From Euryarchaeota archaeon UBA602 (lineage in GTDB: Archaea > Thermoplasmatota > Poseidoniia > Poseidoniales > Thalassarchaeaceae): a stretch of 39,778 bases of DNA. This document shows, piece after piece, positions 17,418 to 26,528 of the stretch. Each line of letters begins with the position of its first letter. The first letter of the stretch is position 1. The stretch lies in the NCBI GenBank assembly GCA_002498455.1, contig DAHO01000001.1:1-39778 (forward strand), read 5' to 3'. A program made the translations under genes and the position numbers. The notes beneath the pieces are model-generated. The model had not been told where the DNA came from and made no database searches. It saw only the letters and a program-made list of their open reading frames with translations.

Positions 17418-20372
17418 CTATTCTAAGTGGGATGCAAGGAATTGTCCTGTATAGCTATCCGGGTTGTTGGCAACTTGCTCCGGGGTACCCTCTGCAACGA
17501 TTTCTCCGCCGCCTTCGCCTCCTTCGGGGCCTAGATCTATGATCCAGTCTGCACATTTTGCAACGTCTAGGTTGTGTTCAATGATGACGATCGTGTGGCC
17601 GTTTTCTCGGATCCTCAAGAGGACTTGAATCAGCTGGTCGACGTCCGCCATTGAAAGACCCGTGGTGGGTTCATCGAGAATGTAGACTGTTGGGCGTGTG
17701 GCGGGCCGGTGTAGTTCGGTCGCCAATTTGACGCGTTGTGCCTCTCCTCCTGACAGTGTTGTAGCAGGCTGTCCGAGTCGAATATAGCCTAGACCTACGT
17801 CGTCCAATGTTTTCAGAATTCGATGTATTTTGCGCTGGTTTGCAAAGAAGGAAACGGCCTCTGAAACGCTCATCCCCAAGACATCAGAGATCGTTCTACC
17901 CTTCCAAGTCACCTCGAGAGTCTCACGTGTATATCTGGTCCCCTTACACACATCACAAGTCACCCATACATCAGGAAGGAAATTCATCTCCAGTTTGTTT
18001 GAGCCCCCCCCTTTGCAAGCTTCACAACGGCCGCCTTTGACGTTGAAGGAGAAGTGACCTGGCATGTATCCGCGTTCACGAGAAAGTTGGGTCTCAGCAA
18101 ACAATTCACGGATGGGTGTGAAGACTCCTGTGTATGTTGCTGGATTTGAACGTGGGGTGCGCCCGATTGGTGCTTGATCGATGACAATGGTTTTGTCTAA
18201 TTCTTGGTGACCTGTGATGCTTTCCATCGGTCCTGGAGCCGTGTCTGCACCGTTCAGATCTCGTTGCAGTGCGGGTGCCAATGTCCCGGTCACTAAGCTG
18301 CTCTTCCCGCTACCCGATACACCGGTGACTGCGACCATGCAACCGATGGGAATCTCAACATCAATATGCTGTAGATTGTTCAATCGAGCACCGTGTAATT
18401 GAATGGATTGTCCACTGGGTTCAACTCTTGCTTCGGGTACGGAAATGGAGGTTTTTCCAGAAAGGTAAGCGCCTGTGATGCTGTCTTTTGATTTTAGCAA
18501 TTGCTTGAGGGGTCCGTTTGCCACGATGCGGCCTCCGGCTTTGCCTGCACCGGGGCCGATGTCCACCAACCAATCCGCGTGGCGTAGGGTGGCCTCATCG
18601 TGTTCGACAACAATCAGGGTGTTGCCTAAATCACACAGTTCACGGAGGGTGGCTAATAGTCGATCATTGTCACGACTGTGTAGTCCGATACTGGGCTCAT
18701 CAAGGACATACATGACTCCAGTGAGGCGTGTCCCGATTTGAGTGGCCAAGCGAATCCTTTGGCTTTCTCCTCCCGACAGGGTGTTTGCCCGGCGGTCGAG
18801 TGTGAGATAATCGAGCCCTACCAGTGCAAGGAAGCGAAGTCTGTTCGCGATTTCTTTGATGATTTCACGACCGATGAATTGTTCTCTCTCATTCAACATC
18901 CGTATATCTGAAATGTCGGGGGTGGGCCGACCGATTTCTTTCCAAAAGGAGGTGTCCAATTCCCCAGTTGTCCAGATTTGTGTGATTGCAAGCGCTTCAA
19001 GAATGCTTGCGCCGTTGAAGCGTGGAAGGTTTGTGCCGCCCACGATGACGCCTCGCACAGCTGGATTCAGTTTGGAACCATTGCAGGAGAGGCAGGGTTC
19101 ATCGGTCATGTAAGACAGTAAGCGGGTGCGGGTTCTCTCGCTGGTGGTTTCAGTGAAGGTTCGCTCCAAACGGCCGAATACACCTTCCCATGGCCTGTAC
19201 ATCTGGTAAGAGGATCCTTTCTTGCTTGTGAATTCGTACTGAATGGGTGTCGAGCCGCTCCCCCAAAGCAGGATGTCTCTGGCATCATCATCAAGTTCTC
19301 GGATTGGTGTATGGATGTCCAACCCATAATGCTCGAATGTTTGGCGCATCAATGATTTGTACCAACCAGACATCATTGATTTGCGGAATGGGTACACACA
19401 GCCTTCGTCCACCGTTGCATATTCATCAATGCAAAGATCGTGGCTGAAACGACGTTGGACACCAAGTCCTTGACAATCGGGGCAAGCGCCCAATGGGTTG
19501 TTGAATGAAAATATTCGAGGGCTCATTTCAGGAAGGAAGGCGCCGTGAGTGGGGCATGCAAATTCTTCCGAATAGGGTGTCGTCGTTCCCTTTTTTGTTT
19601 GCATGGCCTTTGAGCCCTCAGTGAAACTGAAATCAGACTTGGCGGATTCAAATGATTCAATGGCAAGGCTTCCCCCTCCCAATTGCAAAGCGGACTCCAC
19701 CGACTCTGTGAGGCGTTGTCGGTTGGCGCGGTTGAGTCTCATTCGATCGATACGAACGTCGATGTTGTGTCGGAGGTTTTTCTCTAAGGTCGGTGGGTTT
19801 TCGAATTCAGCCTCACGACCATTGATACGCCCATGGAGATACCCTTGCTCGACCAAGGAAGAGAATAAATCTGCGTGGGTTCCTTTTCGGTCCCGAATCA
19901 CGGGTGACCAGACGAAAATTCCGTGTCCCTCGTAATGCCAAATGATGTCATCGACGATTTCTTGCACTGTCCGACGTGCCACCTCTACACCGCATTCAGG
20001 GCAATGTGGTATACCGATTCTTGCCCATAAAAGTCGAAGATAGTCCATGATTTCAGTCACAGTTGAAACCGTTGAGCGAGGGTTGTGGCTGCCCTGTTTT
20101 TGATCGATGCTAATCGATGGTGAGAGGCCCTCGATGCTATCACAGTCTGGTTTTTTCATTTGACCGAGAAATTGTCGCGCATACGAGCTGAGGCTCTCTA
20201 CGTACCTCCGCTGTCCTTCTGCATAGAGGGTGTCGAAGGCTAGACTGGATTTTCCTGAACCCGATACTCCAGAAACGACTACGAATTTCCCGCGAGGGAT
20301 TTCCACGTCGATGTTCTGTAGGTTGTGTGTCCGTGCGCCCCGTACGACGATCCAACCTTCGTCCTTCGACAT
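17418..20372 (-). CDS. uvrA: Excinuclease ABC subunit A (UvrA)
   Basis: 984 residues, a full-length UvrA. Both ATPase modules are intact: Walker A GVSGSGKSSLAFDTLYAEG and GVSGSGKSSLVTG, signatures LSGGESQRIRLATQ and LSGGEAQRVKLATEL, Walker B YVLDEPSIGLH and YILDEPTTGLS. The zinc modules are present (CPECGVE, CPDCQGLG, CEACKGGG...CDVCKGTRY), as is the insertion domain with QKQGSHNPRSTV. It recognises bulky DNA lesions and loads UvrB in nucleotide excision repair. uvrB and uvrC are not in the window. Among archaea UvrABC is patchy and usually bacterial in origin. It is followed after 99 bases by purL on the same strand. Confidence 0.98.
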   Translation of the reverse strand: MSKDEGWIVVRGARTHNLQNIDVEIPRGKFVVVSGVSGSGKSSLAFDTLYAEGQRRYVESLSSYARQFLGQMKKPDCDSIEGLSPSISIDQKQGSHNPRSTVSTVTEIMDYLRLLWARIGIPHCPECGVEVARRTVQEIVDDIIWHYEGHGIFVWSPVIRDRKGTHADLFSSLVEQGYLHGRINGREAEFENPPTLEKNLRHNIDVRIDRMRLNRANRQRLTESVESALQLGGGSLAIESFESAKSDFSFTEGSKAMQTKKGTTTPYSEEFACPTHGAFLPEMSPRIFSFNNPLGACPDCQGLGVQRRFSHDLCIDEYATVDEGCVYPFRKSMMSGWYKSLMRQTFEHYGLDIHTPIRELDDDARDILLWGSGSTPIQYEFTSKKGSSYQMYRPWEGVFGRLERTFTETTSERTRTRLLSYMTDEPCLSCNGSKLNPAVRGVIVGGTNLPRFNGASILEALAITQIWTTGELDTSFWKEIGRPTPDISDIRMLNEREQFIGREIIKEIANRLRFLALVGLDYLTLDRRANTLSGGESQRIRLATQIGTRLTGVMYVLDEPSIGLHSRDNDRLLATLRELCDLGNTLIVVEHDEATLRHADWLVDIGPGAGKAGGRIVANGPLKQLLKSKDSITGAYLSGKTSISVPEARVEPSGQSIQLHGARLNNLQHIDVEIPIGCMVAVTGVSGSGKSSLVTGTLAPALQRDLNGADTAPGPMESITGHQELDKTIVIDQAPIGRTPRSNPATYTGVFTPIRELFAETQLSRERGYMPGHFSFNVKGGRCEACKGGGSNKLEMNFLPDVWVTCDVCKGTRYTRETLEVTWKGRTISDVLGMSVSEAVSFFANQRKIHRILKTLDDVGLGYIRLGQPATTLSGGEAQRVKLATELHRPATRPTVYILDEPTTGLSMADVDQLIQVLLRIRENGHTIVIIEHNLDVAKCADWIIDLGPEGGEGGGEIVAEGTPEQVANNPDSYTGQFLASHLE

Positions 20373-20430
20373 GATTCAAACGTTGCAGACATTGTTCTTC
20401 AAGCATTGCTTTCTTGCAGTGTGAAATTTT

Positions 20431-20467
20431 CAATCGTTGTCCCACTCTTTGAGTGGGACAACAATTG
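20431..20467. promoter_or_regulatory. Near-perfect long inverted repeat upstream of uvrA
   Basis: A 12-base-pair inverted repeat (arms GTTGTCCCACTC and GAGTGGGACAAC around TTT), then one mismatch, then 4 further pairs (CAAT/ATTG). It lies 59 bases upstream of the uvrA ATG. No T-run follows on either strand, so an intrinsic terminator is not favoured. It may be an operator for a dimeric regulator of uvrA, or an RNA hairpin in a long leader. Confidence 0.55.
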
Positions 20468-20522
20468 AGTAAAAGAAGGGTTTTCAGAGGCTTTATCTAG
20501 CGTGCTCTGGGCCACGGATTTA

Positions 20523-20708
20523 ATGCGGTTCAGCATTGATGTAGAGGACGGAGCGGGTGAGTTCTTGAATGAACTATCCGAGATCTTCGGTCTCTTGTTT
20601 GAAACCTTGGTCTTAGACCCCCGAAGCAAGATTTCTGTGAAATATGAAATCTTGACTTCAAATAAAGACGTAGAGGTGGACTACATTGAATACAATCAGT
20701 TAGAATGA
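20523..20708 (+). CDS. Possible 61-residue acidic protein
   Basis: Tentative. The frame from ATG 20523 (also open from 20502) codes MRFSIDVEDGAGEFLNELSE... ending DVEVDYIEYNQLE: acidic, predicted helix then beta strands, with purine-rich first codon positions as in real genes here. It fills most of the 396-base gap between uvrA and moeA. An overlapping minus-strand frame (20399-20629) is Ser/Lys-rich and less convincing. No family recognised. Confidence 0.35.
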   Translation: MRFSIDVEDGAGEFLNELSEIFGLLFETLVLDPRSKISVKYEILTSNKDVEVDYIEYNQLE

Positions 20709-20728
20709 TTGGAAATAATCGAGCCTGG

Positions 20729-20760
20729 AAAAACTCCCCGCCACATCATGGTCGGCGGGG
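20729..20760 (-). terminator. Intrinsic terminator of moeA
   Basis: In minus-strand RNA a CCCCGCC...GGCGGGG stem (20754-20760 with 20736-20742, 11-base loop) is followed by AG and then UUUUU (20733-20729). It begins 9 bases after the moeA stop. Outer bases (GAGCC at 20721-20725 and GGCTC at 20764-20768) can pair too. A textbook hairpin plus U-tract. Confidence 0.75.
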
Positions 20761-20768
20761 GTGGGCTC

Positions 20769-21908
20769 CTATTGGTTAAACCATAGGGCCTCGATGTGTT
20801 CTCCAACTTTCGCATCCGTATTAGGGGGGAGGATTGTGAGACCGTTATGTGCAACTATGGAATGGATGTTTCCACTGCCTTGATGGGTATTTGTTCGGGC
20901 GACCAGTTGGCCGTTTTCATTGGAAATTTCAATTCGTCTAAAACAGACTTTGTTGGGGGCGCCTTTGACGGAGTCTAGCATCCTGACTTGTACCGACTTG
21001 AATAGATTGATTTCGGGCGCAATCCAGGGTGCAACGATTAATTGGAATACAAGGTGGCTGCTGACAGGGTTCCCTGGAAGGCCGAAGAGTGGTGTGCCTT
21101 TCCATGTACCAAACAAGGGAGGGCCCCCAGGACGCATCGCCACTTTCCAAAAGTGAAGGTGTCCTTCCTCTTCCATGAGTTTACGAACGAAATCACGCTC
21201 ACCCATACTAACCCCCCCACTGGTGATAATCAAGTCACAGTCACATCCATTGAGTGTCTCTCGTAACCCATCAAGTGAATCTTGGACAATGTCATGGAGA
21301 ATGGGTTCGCAGCCAATTTTTTCCAACAAGGCACACAATCCATAGGAATTGGACTCGTAGATTTCACCAGGATTTAGTTCGGCCCCGGGTTGGACAAGTT
21401 CATCACCTGTGCTGATGACTGCGACTCTTAGTTTCGTTCGAACTGGGAGGGTGTTGTACCCCATCGTTGCGGCTAGAGAAATTGCTGCAGGTGTCATCAA
21501 TTGGCCCTTGGATAAAGCGACTTCTCCCCTACGGAGATTCTCGCCTTGGCGGCGGATGAAGTGGGGGCGGGCTTCGCCTTGAAGGCCGTCTTCGACCATC
21601 ACAATGGCATCTGCTCCTTCTGGAATGGGGGCTCCTGTCATGATTCTAATCGCTTCTCCGGGACCAATACGGCCGGCTTTATCGCCCGCACTGGTCTGCC
21701 CAACTTCTATGCGGGTTGTGTCTTCGCTGCGAACCGCCCAGCCATCCATGGCTGAATTGTCAAATGCAGGATCATCTACTTTTGAAGGTAAATCTTCAGC
21801 GAGAATTCGGTGGAAGCATTCCTCAATGGGGATGGATTCGACATTGATTTGTGGAGTTGTCTGACGGGCGATTTCGATGGCCCGCTCGATAGTAACAAAC
21901 TTCTCCAT
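20769..21908 (-). CDS. moeA: Molybdopterin molybdotransferase MoeA
   Basis: 379 residues from ATG 21908 (MEKFVTIERAIEIA). The frame is open 30 codons further, but that would run into the divergent permease gene at 21961, and family members begin at the chosen point. Motifs: NSAMDGWAV, PGEAIRIMTGAPIPEGADAIVMVE, ISTGDEL, the catalytic-loop TSGGVSMGERD, and LPGNPVS. MoeA inserts molybdate into adenylated molybdopterin, completing Moco (or binds tungstate in some archaea). It is divergent from a TauE/SafE permease, which suggests a link with sulfite or sulfonate chemistry by a Moco enzyme elsewhere. A strong terminator follows the gene. Confidence 0.95.
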   Translation of the reverse strand: MEKFVTIERAIEIARQTTPQINVESIPIEECFHRILAEDLPSKVDDPAFDNSAMDGWAVRSEDTTRIEVGQTSAGDKAGRIGPGEAIRIMTGAPIPEGADAIVMVEDGLQGEARPHFIRRQGENLRRGEVALSKGQLMTPAAISLAATMGYNTLPVRTKLRVAVISTGDELVQPGAELNPGEIYESNSYGLCALLEKIGCEPILHDIVQDSLDGLRETLNGCDCDLIITSGGVSMGERDFVRKLMEEEGHLHFWKVAMRPGGPPLFGTWKGTPLFGLPGNPVSSHLVFQLIVAPWIAPEINLFKSVQVRMLDSVKGAPNKVCFRRIEISNENGQLVARTNTHQGSGNIHSIVAHNGLTILPPNTDAKVGEHIEALWFNQ

Positions 21909-21960
21909 GATGAGGGGAGGTTGGCAAAGGGTTTGAGGGCAACGCTGGCAAGGGGTCCGT

Positions 21961-22716
21961 ATGGAGTGGGTGTTGGTTGCCATTTGCCTGGCACTCATGG
22001 TCGTGGCAGCACTGTATTCCAGTGTTGGGCATGGGGGGGCTTCGGGCTACCTTGCTGTTCTCTCTTTAACGACATACGGTTCCATGGAATCTGCTTGGTT
22101 GAAACAGCACGCTTGGTGCCTAAACCTGATCGTGGCTGCAATTGCCTTCTATCACTTTCATCGGGCGGGGCACCATGTACCGAAGTTGACAGTGCCATTC
22201 ATTGTCGCAAGTATTCCAATGGCAATGGTGGGTGGTTACCTTGCTGTGGACGGAGTCGTCTATGACTTATTGCTCTCGATTTGTTTGTTGGTCGCCGCCT
22301 GGAGGTTGTTCACCACCAATGTATCTGATGTTGAGGTGGATTCTGAACCTTCATGGGGTATTGCTGCGCCTGTAGGTGGAACCATTGGATTCGCGAGTGG
22401 GATTATTGGTGTGGGGGGTGGAATCTTTCTCTCACCTGTTCTACTATTGAAGAAGTGGGCGACCCCCAAAGGAGCTGCTGCAACGTCTGCACTCTTCATT
22501 TGGGTCAATTCATTAGCAGGGTTGGGGGGTGCAACCCTCTCTGATCAGATGGTACTGGAATGGGGTGTTCTGTTACCATTTGTGGCAGCGGTACTGGTGG
22601 GTGGGTTCATCGGCTCAAGGTATGGTGCTGAAATCGCTCCGCACCAAACGGTTCGGAAGTTGCTTGTGGTTGTGCTCGTTGTGGCCGCTGCGAGAAGGGT
22701 TTTCGAGTTATTCTAA
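21961..22716 (+). CDS. Sulfite exporter TauE/SafE (TSUP) family permease
   Basis: 251 residues, about eight hydrophobic segments. The N-terminal helix with SSVGHGGASGYLAVL and the repeat-related GFASGIIGVGGGIFLSPVLLL in the second half are the two TSUP half-repeats. Family members move sulfite, sulfoacetate, thiosulfate or other organosulfur or small acid anions across the membrane. Its start is only 52 bases from the divergent moeA start, sharing a promoter region. The pairing with moeA suggests a role around Moco-dependent sulfite metabolism; this is inferred from neighbourhood only. Confidence 0.9.
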   Translation: MEWVLVAICLALMVVAALYSSVGHGGASGYLAVLSLTTYGSMESAWLKQHAWCLNLIVAAIAFYHFHRAGHHVPKLTVPFIVASIPMAMVGGYLAVDGVVYDLLLSICLLVAAWRLFTTNVSDVEVDSEPSWGIAAPVGGTIGFASGIIGVGGGIFLSPVLLLKKWATPKGAAATSALFIWVNSLAGLGGATLSDQMVLEWGVLLPFVAAVLVGGFIGSRYGAEIAPHQTVRKLLVVVLVVAAARRVFELF

Positions 22717-23027
22717 CTTAGAATATTGGCGAATTCGATTGGTTCCTGTTCGGCTTCACTTGATTGTTCTTCTACAAGCTGAATCCGTGCCTTGACTGTT
22801 TTTTCGAATATTTTGTAAAACACAAAATCAGCAATACCTGTAACGGTTGTAATTCCTACAGTAACCAGTAATCGCCATTCAAATTCTTCAACAAACACGG
22901 GTGCGATGAAAAGGTAACTCATTGGGATCATTACAATCCACCCAAACCCAAGGATGTAAGGGAGGATTTTGAGTAATTGTTGTTGGGCTGCTAGTAACTC
23001 TTCTGGATTTGGTTGACTATCAGTCAT
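22713..23027 (-). CDS. Two-span membrane protein, function unknown
   Basis: 104 residues from ATG 23027 (MTDSQPNPEELLAAQQQ); an earlier ATG at 23054 adds nine residues. An N-terminal amphipathic helix is followed by two hydrophobic segments (about 22-44 and 54-76), and an acidic tail (VEEQSSEAEQEPIEF). No family recognised. It overlaps the end of the TauE/SafE gene by 4 bases on the opposite strand. Confidence 0.7.
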   Translation of the reverse strand: MTDSQPNPEELLAAQQQLLKILPYILGFGWIVMIPMSYLFIAPVFVEEFEWRLLVTVGITTVTGIADFVFYKIFEKTVKARIQLVEEQSSEAEQEPIEFANILS

Positions 23028-23073
23028 GTTGCTAGCGCCCGGTGGTGCCACCATAATGATTAGCCCGATTTAC

Positions 23074-23370
23074 TCAAAGCGCGCCGACTTCATCGATATG
23101 GTCGCAATCAGGGTGAGCGCATTCAACTTTGTATTTCGACCGTTTTGGTTTGGGAATCTGGAGGACGGCTCCACAAAACGTGCATTGATGTCGAATGGTT
23201 TGAGGTTCGACTGGGCCGGTGTTTTGGGGGGCATCGTTGGATACTTGTGACCAGCCGACTTTGTCTGCATATCCTTGGTCTTTTTTCAGACCACGAGATT
23301 TGAGTGTTAGACGCATCTTTCGGCGTTTCCGCTTCTTACCGCCACCTGGAGCTGCTCCCTTCCGTGCCAT
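23074..23370 (-). CDS. Small basic zinc-ribbon protein
   Basis: 98 residues. The N-terminal ~30 residues are strongly basic (KKRKRRKMRLTLKSRGLKK), and the C-terminal half has CTFCGAVLQIP and CAHPDCDH, a CxxC...CxxxxC zinc ribbon. A nucleic-acid-binding role (ribosome, transcription) is plausible. It is a single-gene unit divergent from the ABC exporter. Confidence 0.75.
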   Translation of the reverse strand: MARKGAAPGGGKKRKRRKMRLTLKSRGLKKDQGYADKVGWSQVSNDAPQNTGPVEPQTIRHQCTFCGAVLQIPKPKRSKYKVECAHPDCDHIDEVGAL

Positions 23371-23443
23371 GCTATCATGCCTCCCAATGCGGGTCGGGTA
23401 TTAGACCGTTGGGCCGTATGATATTAGGTGTCTTTCCTGTCGA

Positions 23444-25225
23444 ATGTATATGGGTAGCGAGGGGCCGTTCAGAAGGTTGCTTCGCCACATGCGTTCACAC
23501 CGTGGGACGTTGAGGTTAGCATCCTTCTGTTCAATCACCAACAAGGTTTGGGATTTGGCGCCGCCCTTGCTCATCGGGTTGGCAGTAGATGTTGTTGTTA
23601 TGCAACAAGATTCGTTCATCGCTTCCTATGGCTTGGTCGATCCTTGGCATCAATTGGTACTGTTATCCGTACTTACATTCATTATTTGGGGGATGGAATC
23701 TTTGTTCGAATACTTCTATGGGGTTTTGTGGAGAAATCTCGCACAAACTGTTCAGCATGAATTGAGATTGAATACCTTCAATCACGTACAGCAACAGGGC
23801 ATGGGTTGGTTTGATGAAAGACAAAAGGGCGATATTTTGGCTATTCTGAATGATGATATCAACCAGTTAGAACGGTTTCTTGACAAGGGTGCCAACGACC
23901 TATTGCAAGTTTCAACGACCGTTATTGTAGTGGGTGCGGTCTTTCTCATCATCTCATGGGAGGTAGCACTATTCGCAGTTTTACCCATCCCGATTATCAT
24001 ATGGGGCTCCTTCCGATATCAGCGTAGTTTGGAGCCCCGATATGCTGAGGTGCGGCGGGCTGCCGGAGCGATGAATGCGTTGCTCGAAAACGATCTTTCG
24101 GGAATGTCGACCATTCAATCCTTTACCGCTGAAGAAAGAGAATATCGGCGAGTGGAGGATTTGAGCACTATTTATCGAGAGGCAAATCGGGATGCAATTC
24201 GCCTGTCTGCTGCGTTTACACCCTTGATTCGAATGGCAATTTTGTGTGGATTTACTGCGACACTGTTGCTAGGTGGGTGGATTACCCTGGAGGGGGGTTT
24301 GGCGGTTGGTGCATACTCGGTTTTGGTCTTCATGACTCAGAGGTTGTTGTGGCCACTGACTCGCTTGGGAGAAACGTTCGATTTGTATCAAAGGGCTATG
24401 GCATCATCGACTCGAGTGCTCGATGTTTTGAATACGCCGCACTCATTGAGTGAGGGTGATTTTGTACCTGAAGATGGGGATATTGTAAATGCTGACCTTG
24501 TATTCAATTCAGTGACCTTTGCGTATCCTGCGCGAGACGATGTTTTTACGGATTTAAATCTGACAGTCAGGGGAGGGGAAGTCACGGGTGTTGTTGGTTC
24601 CACGGGTTCGGGAAAGACCACGTTAGTCCGGATGTTGTTACGTTTCGTTGAGCCTGATTCTGGTGAAATAGAATGGGGTGGAGTGGATATTTCAAATTGG
24701 AAATTGAAGTCATTGAGGGGAGCTATTTCATTGGTTGATCAACATATCACACTTTTCCCAACTACAATCCTTGAGAATATACGATATGGTATGGAAGATG
24801 CAGATGATAGTCTTGTGAAAGAGGCTGCGGCCATTGCTGAAGCAACCGAATTCATCGAAGGATTACCACAACAATGGGACACGTTGGTCGGAGAAGGGGG
24901 GCACCGATTATCGGGCGGCCAGAGACAGAGAATTGCCATTGCTAGAGCTGTGTTGAAAGATGCGCCGTTGTTGTTGTTGGACGAGGCTACTTCTGCAGTT
25001 GACAATGAGACAGAGGCTGCGCTCCAACGCTCAATTGAACAAGTGACACGTGGGAGAACGGCCATCATCATCGCTCATCGATTGTCTACGATCAGAAATG
25101 CAGATCGAATCATCGTCTTAGAGAATGGAAAGGTTGTTGAAGATGGTCAGCACGAAACATTGGTCCAGTTGGATGGTGTATATGCTCGATTATGGTCGGT
25201 TCAAACTGGTGAGAAAATCAGTTGA
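23444..25225 (+). CDS. ABC exporter, fused permease and ATPase (half transporter)
   Basis: 593 residues. An N-terminal six-helix type IV exporter domain (about 1-320) includes the coupling-helix region RRAAGAMNALLENDLSGMSTIQSF. The ATPase domain has Walker A GSTGSGKTTLVRM, Q-loop VDQHITLF, signature LSGGQRQRIAIARA, Walker B LLLLDEATSAVD and H-loop IIAHRLSTI. It should form homodimers that export lipid, peptide or drug-like substrates. Two ATGs lie at the start (23444 and 23450); the first is used. It overlaps the beta-CASP gene end by 8 bases. Confidence 0.95.
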   Translation: MYMGSEGPFRRLLRHMRSHRGTLRLASFCSITNKVWDLAPPLLIGLAVDVVVMQQDSFIASYGLVDPWHQLVLLSVLTFIIWGMESLFEYFYGVLWRNLAQTVQHELRLNTFNHVQQQGMGWFDERQKGDILAILNDDINQLERFLDKGANDLLQVSTTVIVVGAVFLIISWEVALFAVLPIPIIIWGSFRYQRSLEPRYAEVRRAAGAMNALLENDLSGMSTIQSFTAEEREYRRVEDLSTIYREANRDAIRLSAAFTPLIRMAILCGFTATLLLGGWITLEGGLAVGAYSVLVFMTQRLLWPLTRLGETFDLYQRAMASSTRVLDVLNTPHSLSEGDFVPEDGDIVNADLVFNSVTFAYPARDDVFTDLNLTVRGGEVTGVVGSTGSGKTTLVRMLLRFVEPDSGEIEWGGVDISNWKLKSLRGAISLVDQHITLFPTTILENIRYGMEDADDSLVKEAAAIAEATEFIEGLPQQWDTLVGEGGHRLSGGQRQRIAIARAVLKDAPLLLLDEATSAVDNETEAALQRSIEQVTRGRTAIIIAHRLSTIRNADRIIVLENGKVVEDGQHETLVQLDGVYARLWSVQTGEKIS

Positions 25226-26528
25226 TGTGAATGCTTTCTCCATTCTTAGGACAATGTACCGTCATTCCTTTTTGTTCAAGGGCCTCTGCCAATTGAGGCT
25301 TGGTTTCCGGGTCTCCATGGAAGAGGATGATGTGTTTTGGATCGCACGCTTCTGCAAACTCGATCAGTTCTGAGTGTCCAGCGTGATTTGAGAGTTGGAA
25401 TCGATCGATTTCACAGTGAATCTCGACGTTATGGCCGTAAATCGGTAGAGAGCCTTTCTCGATGAGCTGTCTCCCCCCACTCCCTTCAGCTTGATATCCA
25501 GTAAACAAAACGGCGCTACGGCTGTCGTTTCGGAGGCGGTTGAGATACCATAGAACGGGCCCGCCATCAAGCATGCCGCTTGTGGTGACGATCACATCGG
25601 CTTCAAGTGCGCGTTTTCGATCCGATTTAGAGCGAACTCTTCGCGTCCATTTGAACGCCTGTTCAAACGAGGTTGAGTCTTGAAGATGTTCAGGATGTTC
25701 AAGCCAAATTTGTGACACGGCTTTGCCCATTCCGTCATAATGCACGTTTAGATCATATCCTGAATTGTGCAAAATTCGGATGATGTCTTGACCACGCCCA
25801 CTCGCAAATGCTGGGATGATTGCAACACCTCCCCTCTCAACAACTTCAATCACTTTAGCGACGAATCGAGCTTCTTCCTCAATTCGATTTGGGTGTTCTT
25901 TACCTGAATAAGTGGATTCGAGTAAGAGAATATCACAATCAACTGGTTTTGCGCCGAAGGTGTTAGGGCTGGTACGGGTATCCATGTCACCTGTATGCAG
26001 GATTTTGTGACTCGGTGTTTCGATTTCAATCATTGATGCCCCAGGGATATGTCCCGCAGGATGAAGTTGCCACTGCCAATTATCGTGCTGCACCCATTGA
26101 TGGAAAGGGTGTGTTTCCCATGATTGGTTCGCTTCATCTTCATCTCGTCGATCCCACGGAAGTGGATAGCCTTCGATTGAGCTGACTTTGTAGGTGTCTT
26201 TCCACATGATTCGAGAAAGTGCTGCAGTAAGTGACGTTGAATGTAATTTGGTTTGATGATTTCCCACTAACCAAGGCGCCATTCCGATGTGATCGATGTG
26301 GGCGTGTGTGAATATTGCATCTGAGATGTAAGGTGATTCTGATGGATATCTGGGTGGTGAGGTAGGTGCAAGACCGTAATCGATCAGTAACCGGGTTTGA
26401 GTCTGGTCCTCAAGAATAACTCCTACATTACCAACTTCATCTCCACCACCGAGGAAGTGTATTCGAATTCCTGATTCAACCGGTGTGTCTGGATATGAAC
26501 TGGTCCGACCGGGCGTGTATAGGACCAT
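25218..26528 (-). CDS. Beta-CASP metallo-beta-lactamase fold nuclease (CPSF/RNase J-like)
   Basis: 436 residues. Two-zinc MBL motifs in order: THAHIDHIG, the later HTGDMDTR, and the H of SNHAGHSEL; the beta-CASP insertion has LLESTYSGKEHP, PAFASGRGQD, TTSGMLDGGP and FTGYQAEGSGGRQL. Such archaeal enzymes are RNA 5'-3' exonucleases or endonucleases (aCPSF2 or RNase J groups). It lacks the N-terminal KH domains of aCPSF1, so it is the shorter aCPSF2-like or MBL-fold RNA hydrolase type. It is divergent from the ether-lipid operon across a 267-base spacer. Confidence 0.93.
   Translation of the reverse strand: MVLYTPGRTSSYPDTPVESGIRIHFLGGGDEVGNVGVILEDQTQTRLLIDYGLAPTSPPRYPSESPYISDAIFTHAHIDHIGMAPWLVGNHQTKLHSTSLTAALSRIMWKDTYKVSSIEGYPLPWDRRDEDEANQSWETHPFHQWVQHDNWQWQLHPAGHIPGASMIEIETPSHKILHTGDMDTRTSPNTFGAKPVDCDILLLESTYSGKEHPNRIEEEARFVAKVIEVVERGGVAIIPAFASGRGQDIIRILHNSGYDLNVHYDGMGKAVSQIWLEHPEHLQDSTSFEQAFKWTRRVRSKSDRKRALEADVIVTTSGMLDGGPVLWYLNRLRNDSRSAVLFTGYQAEGSGGRQLIEKGSLPIYGHNVEIHCEIDRFQLSNHAGHSELIEFAEACDPKHIILFHGDPETKPQLAEALEQKGMTVHCPKNGESIHIN

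Noticed and set aside
20399..20629. 76-residue minus-strand frame upstream of uvrA
   Set aside because: Ser/Lys/Asn-rich composition without a fold pattern, and it crosses the long inverted repeat; the opposing plus frame looks more coding-like, so this was not called.
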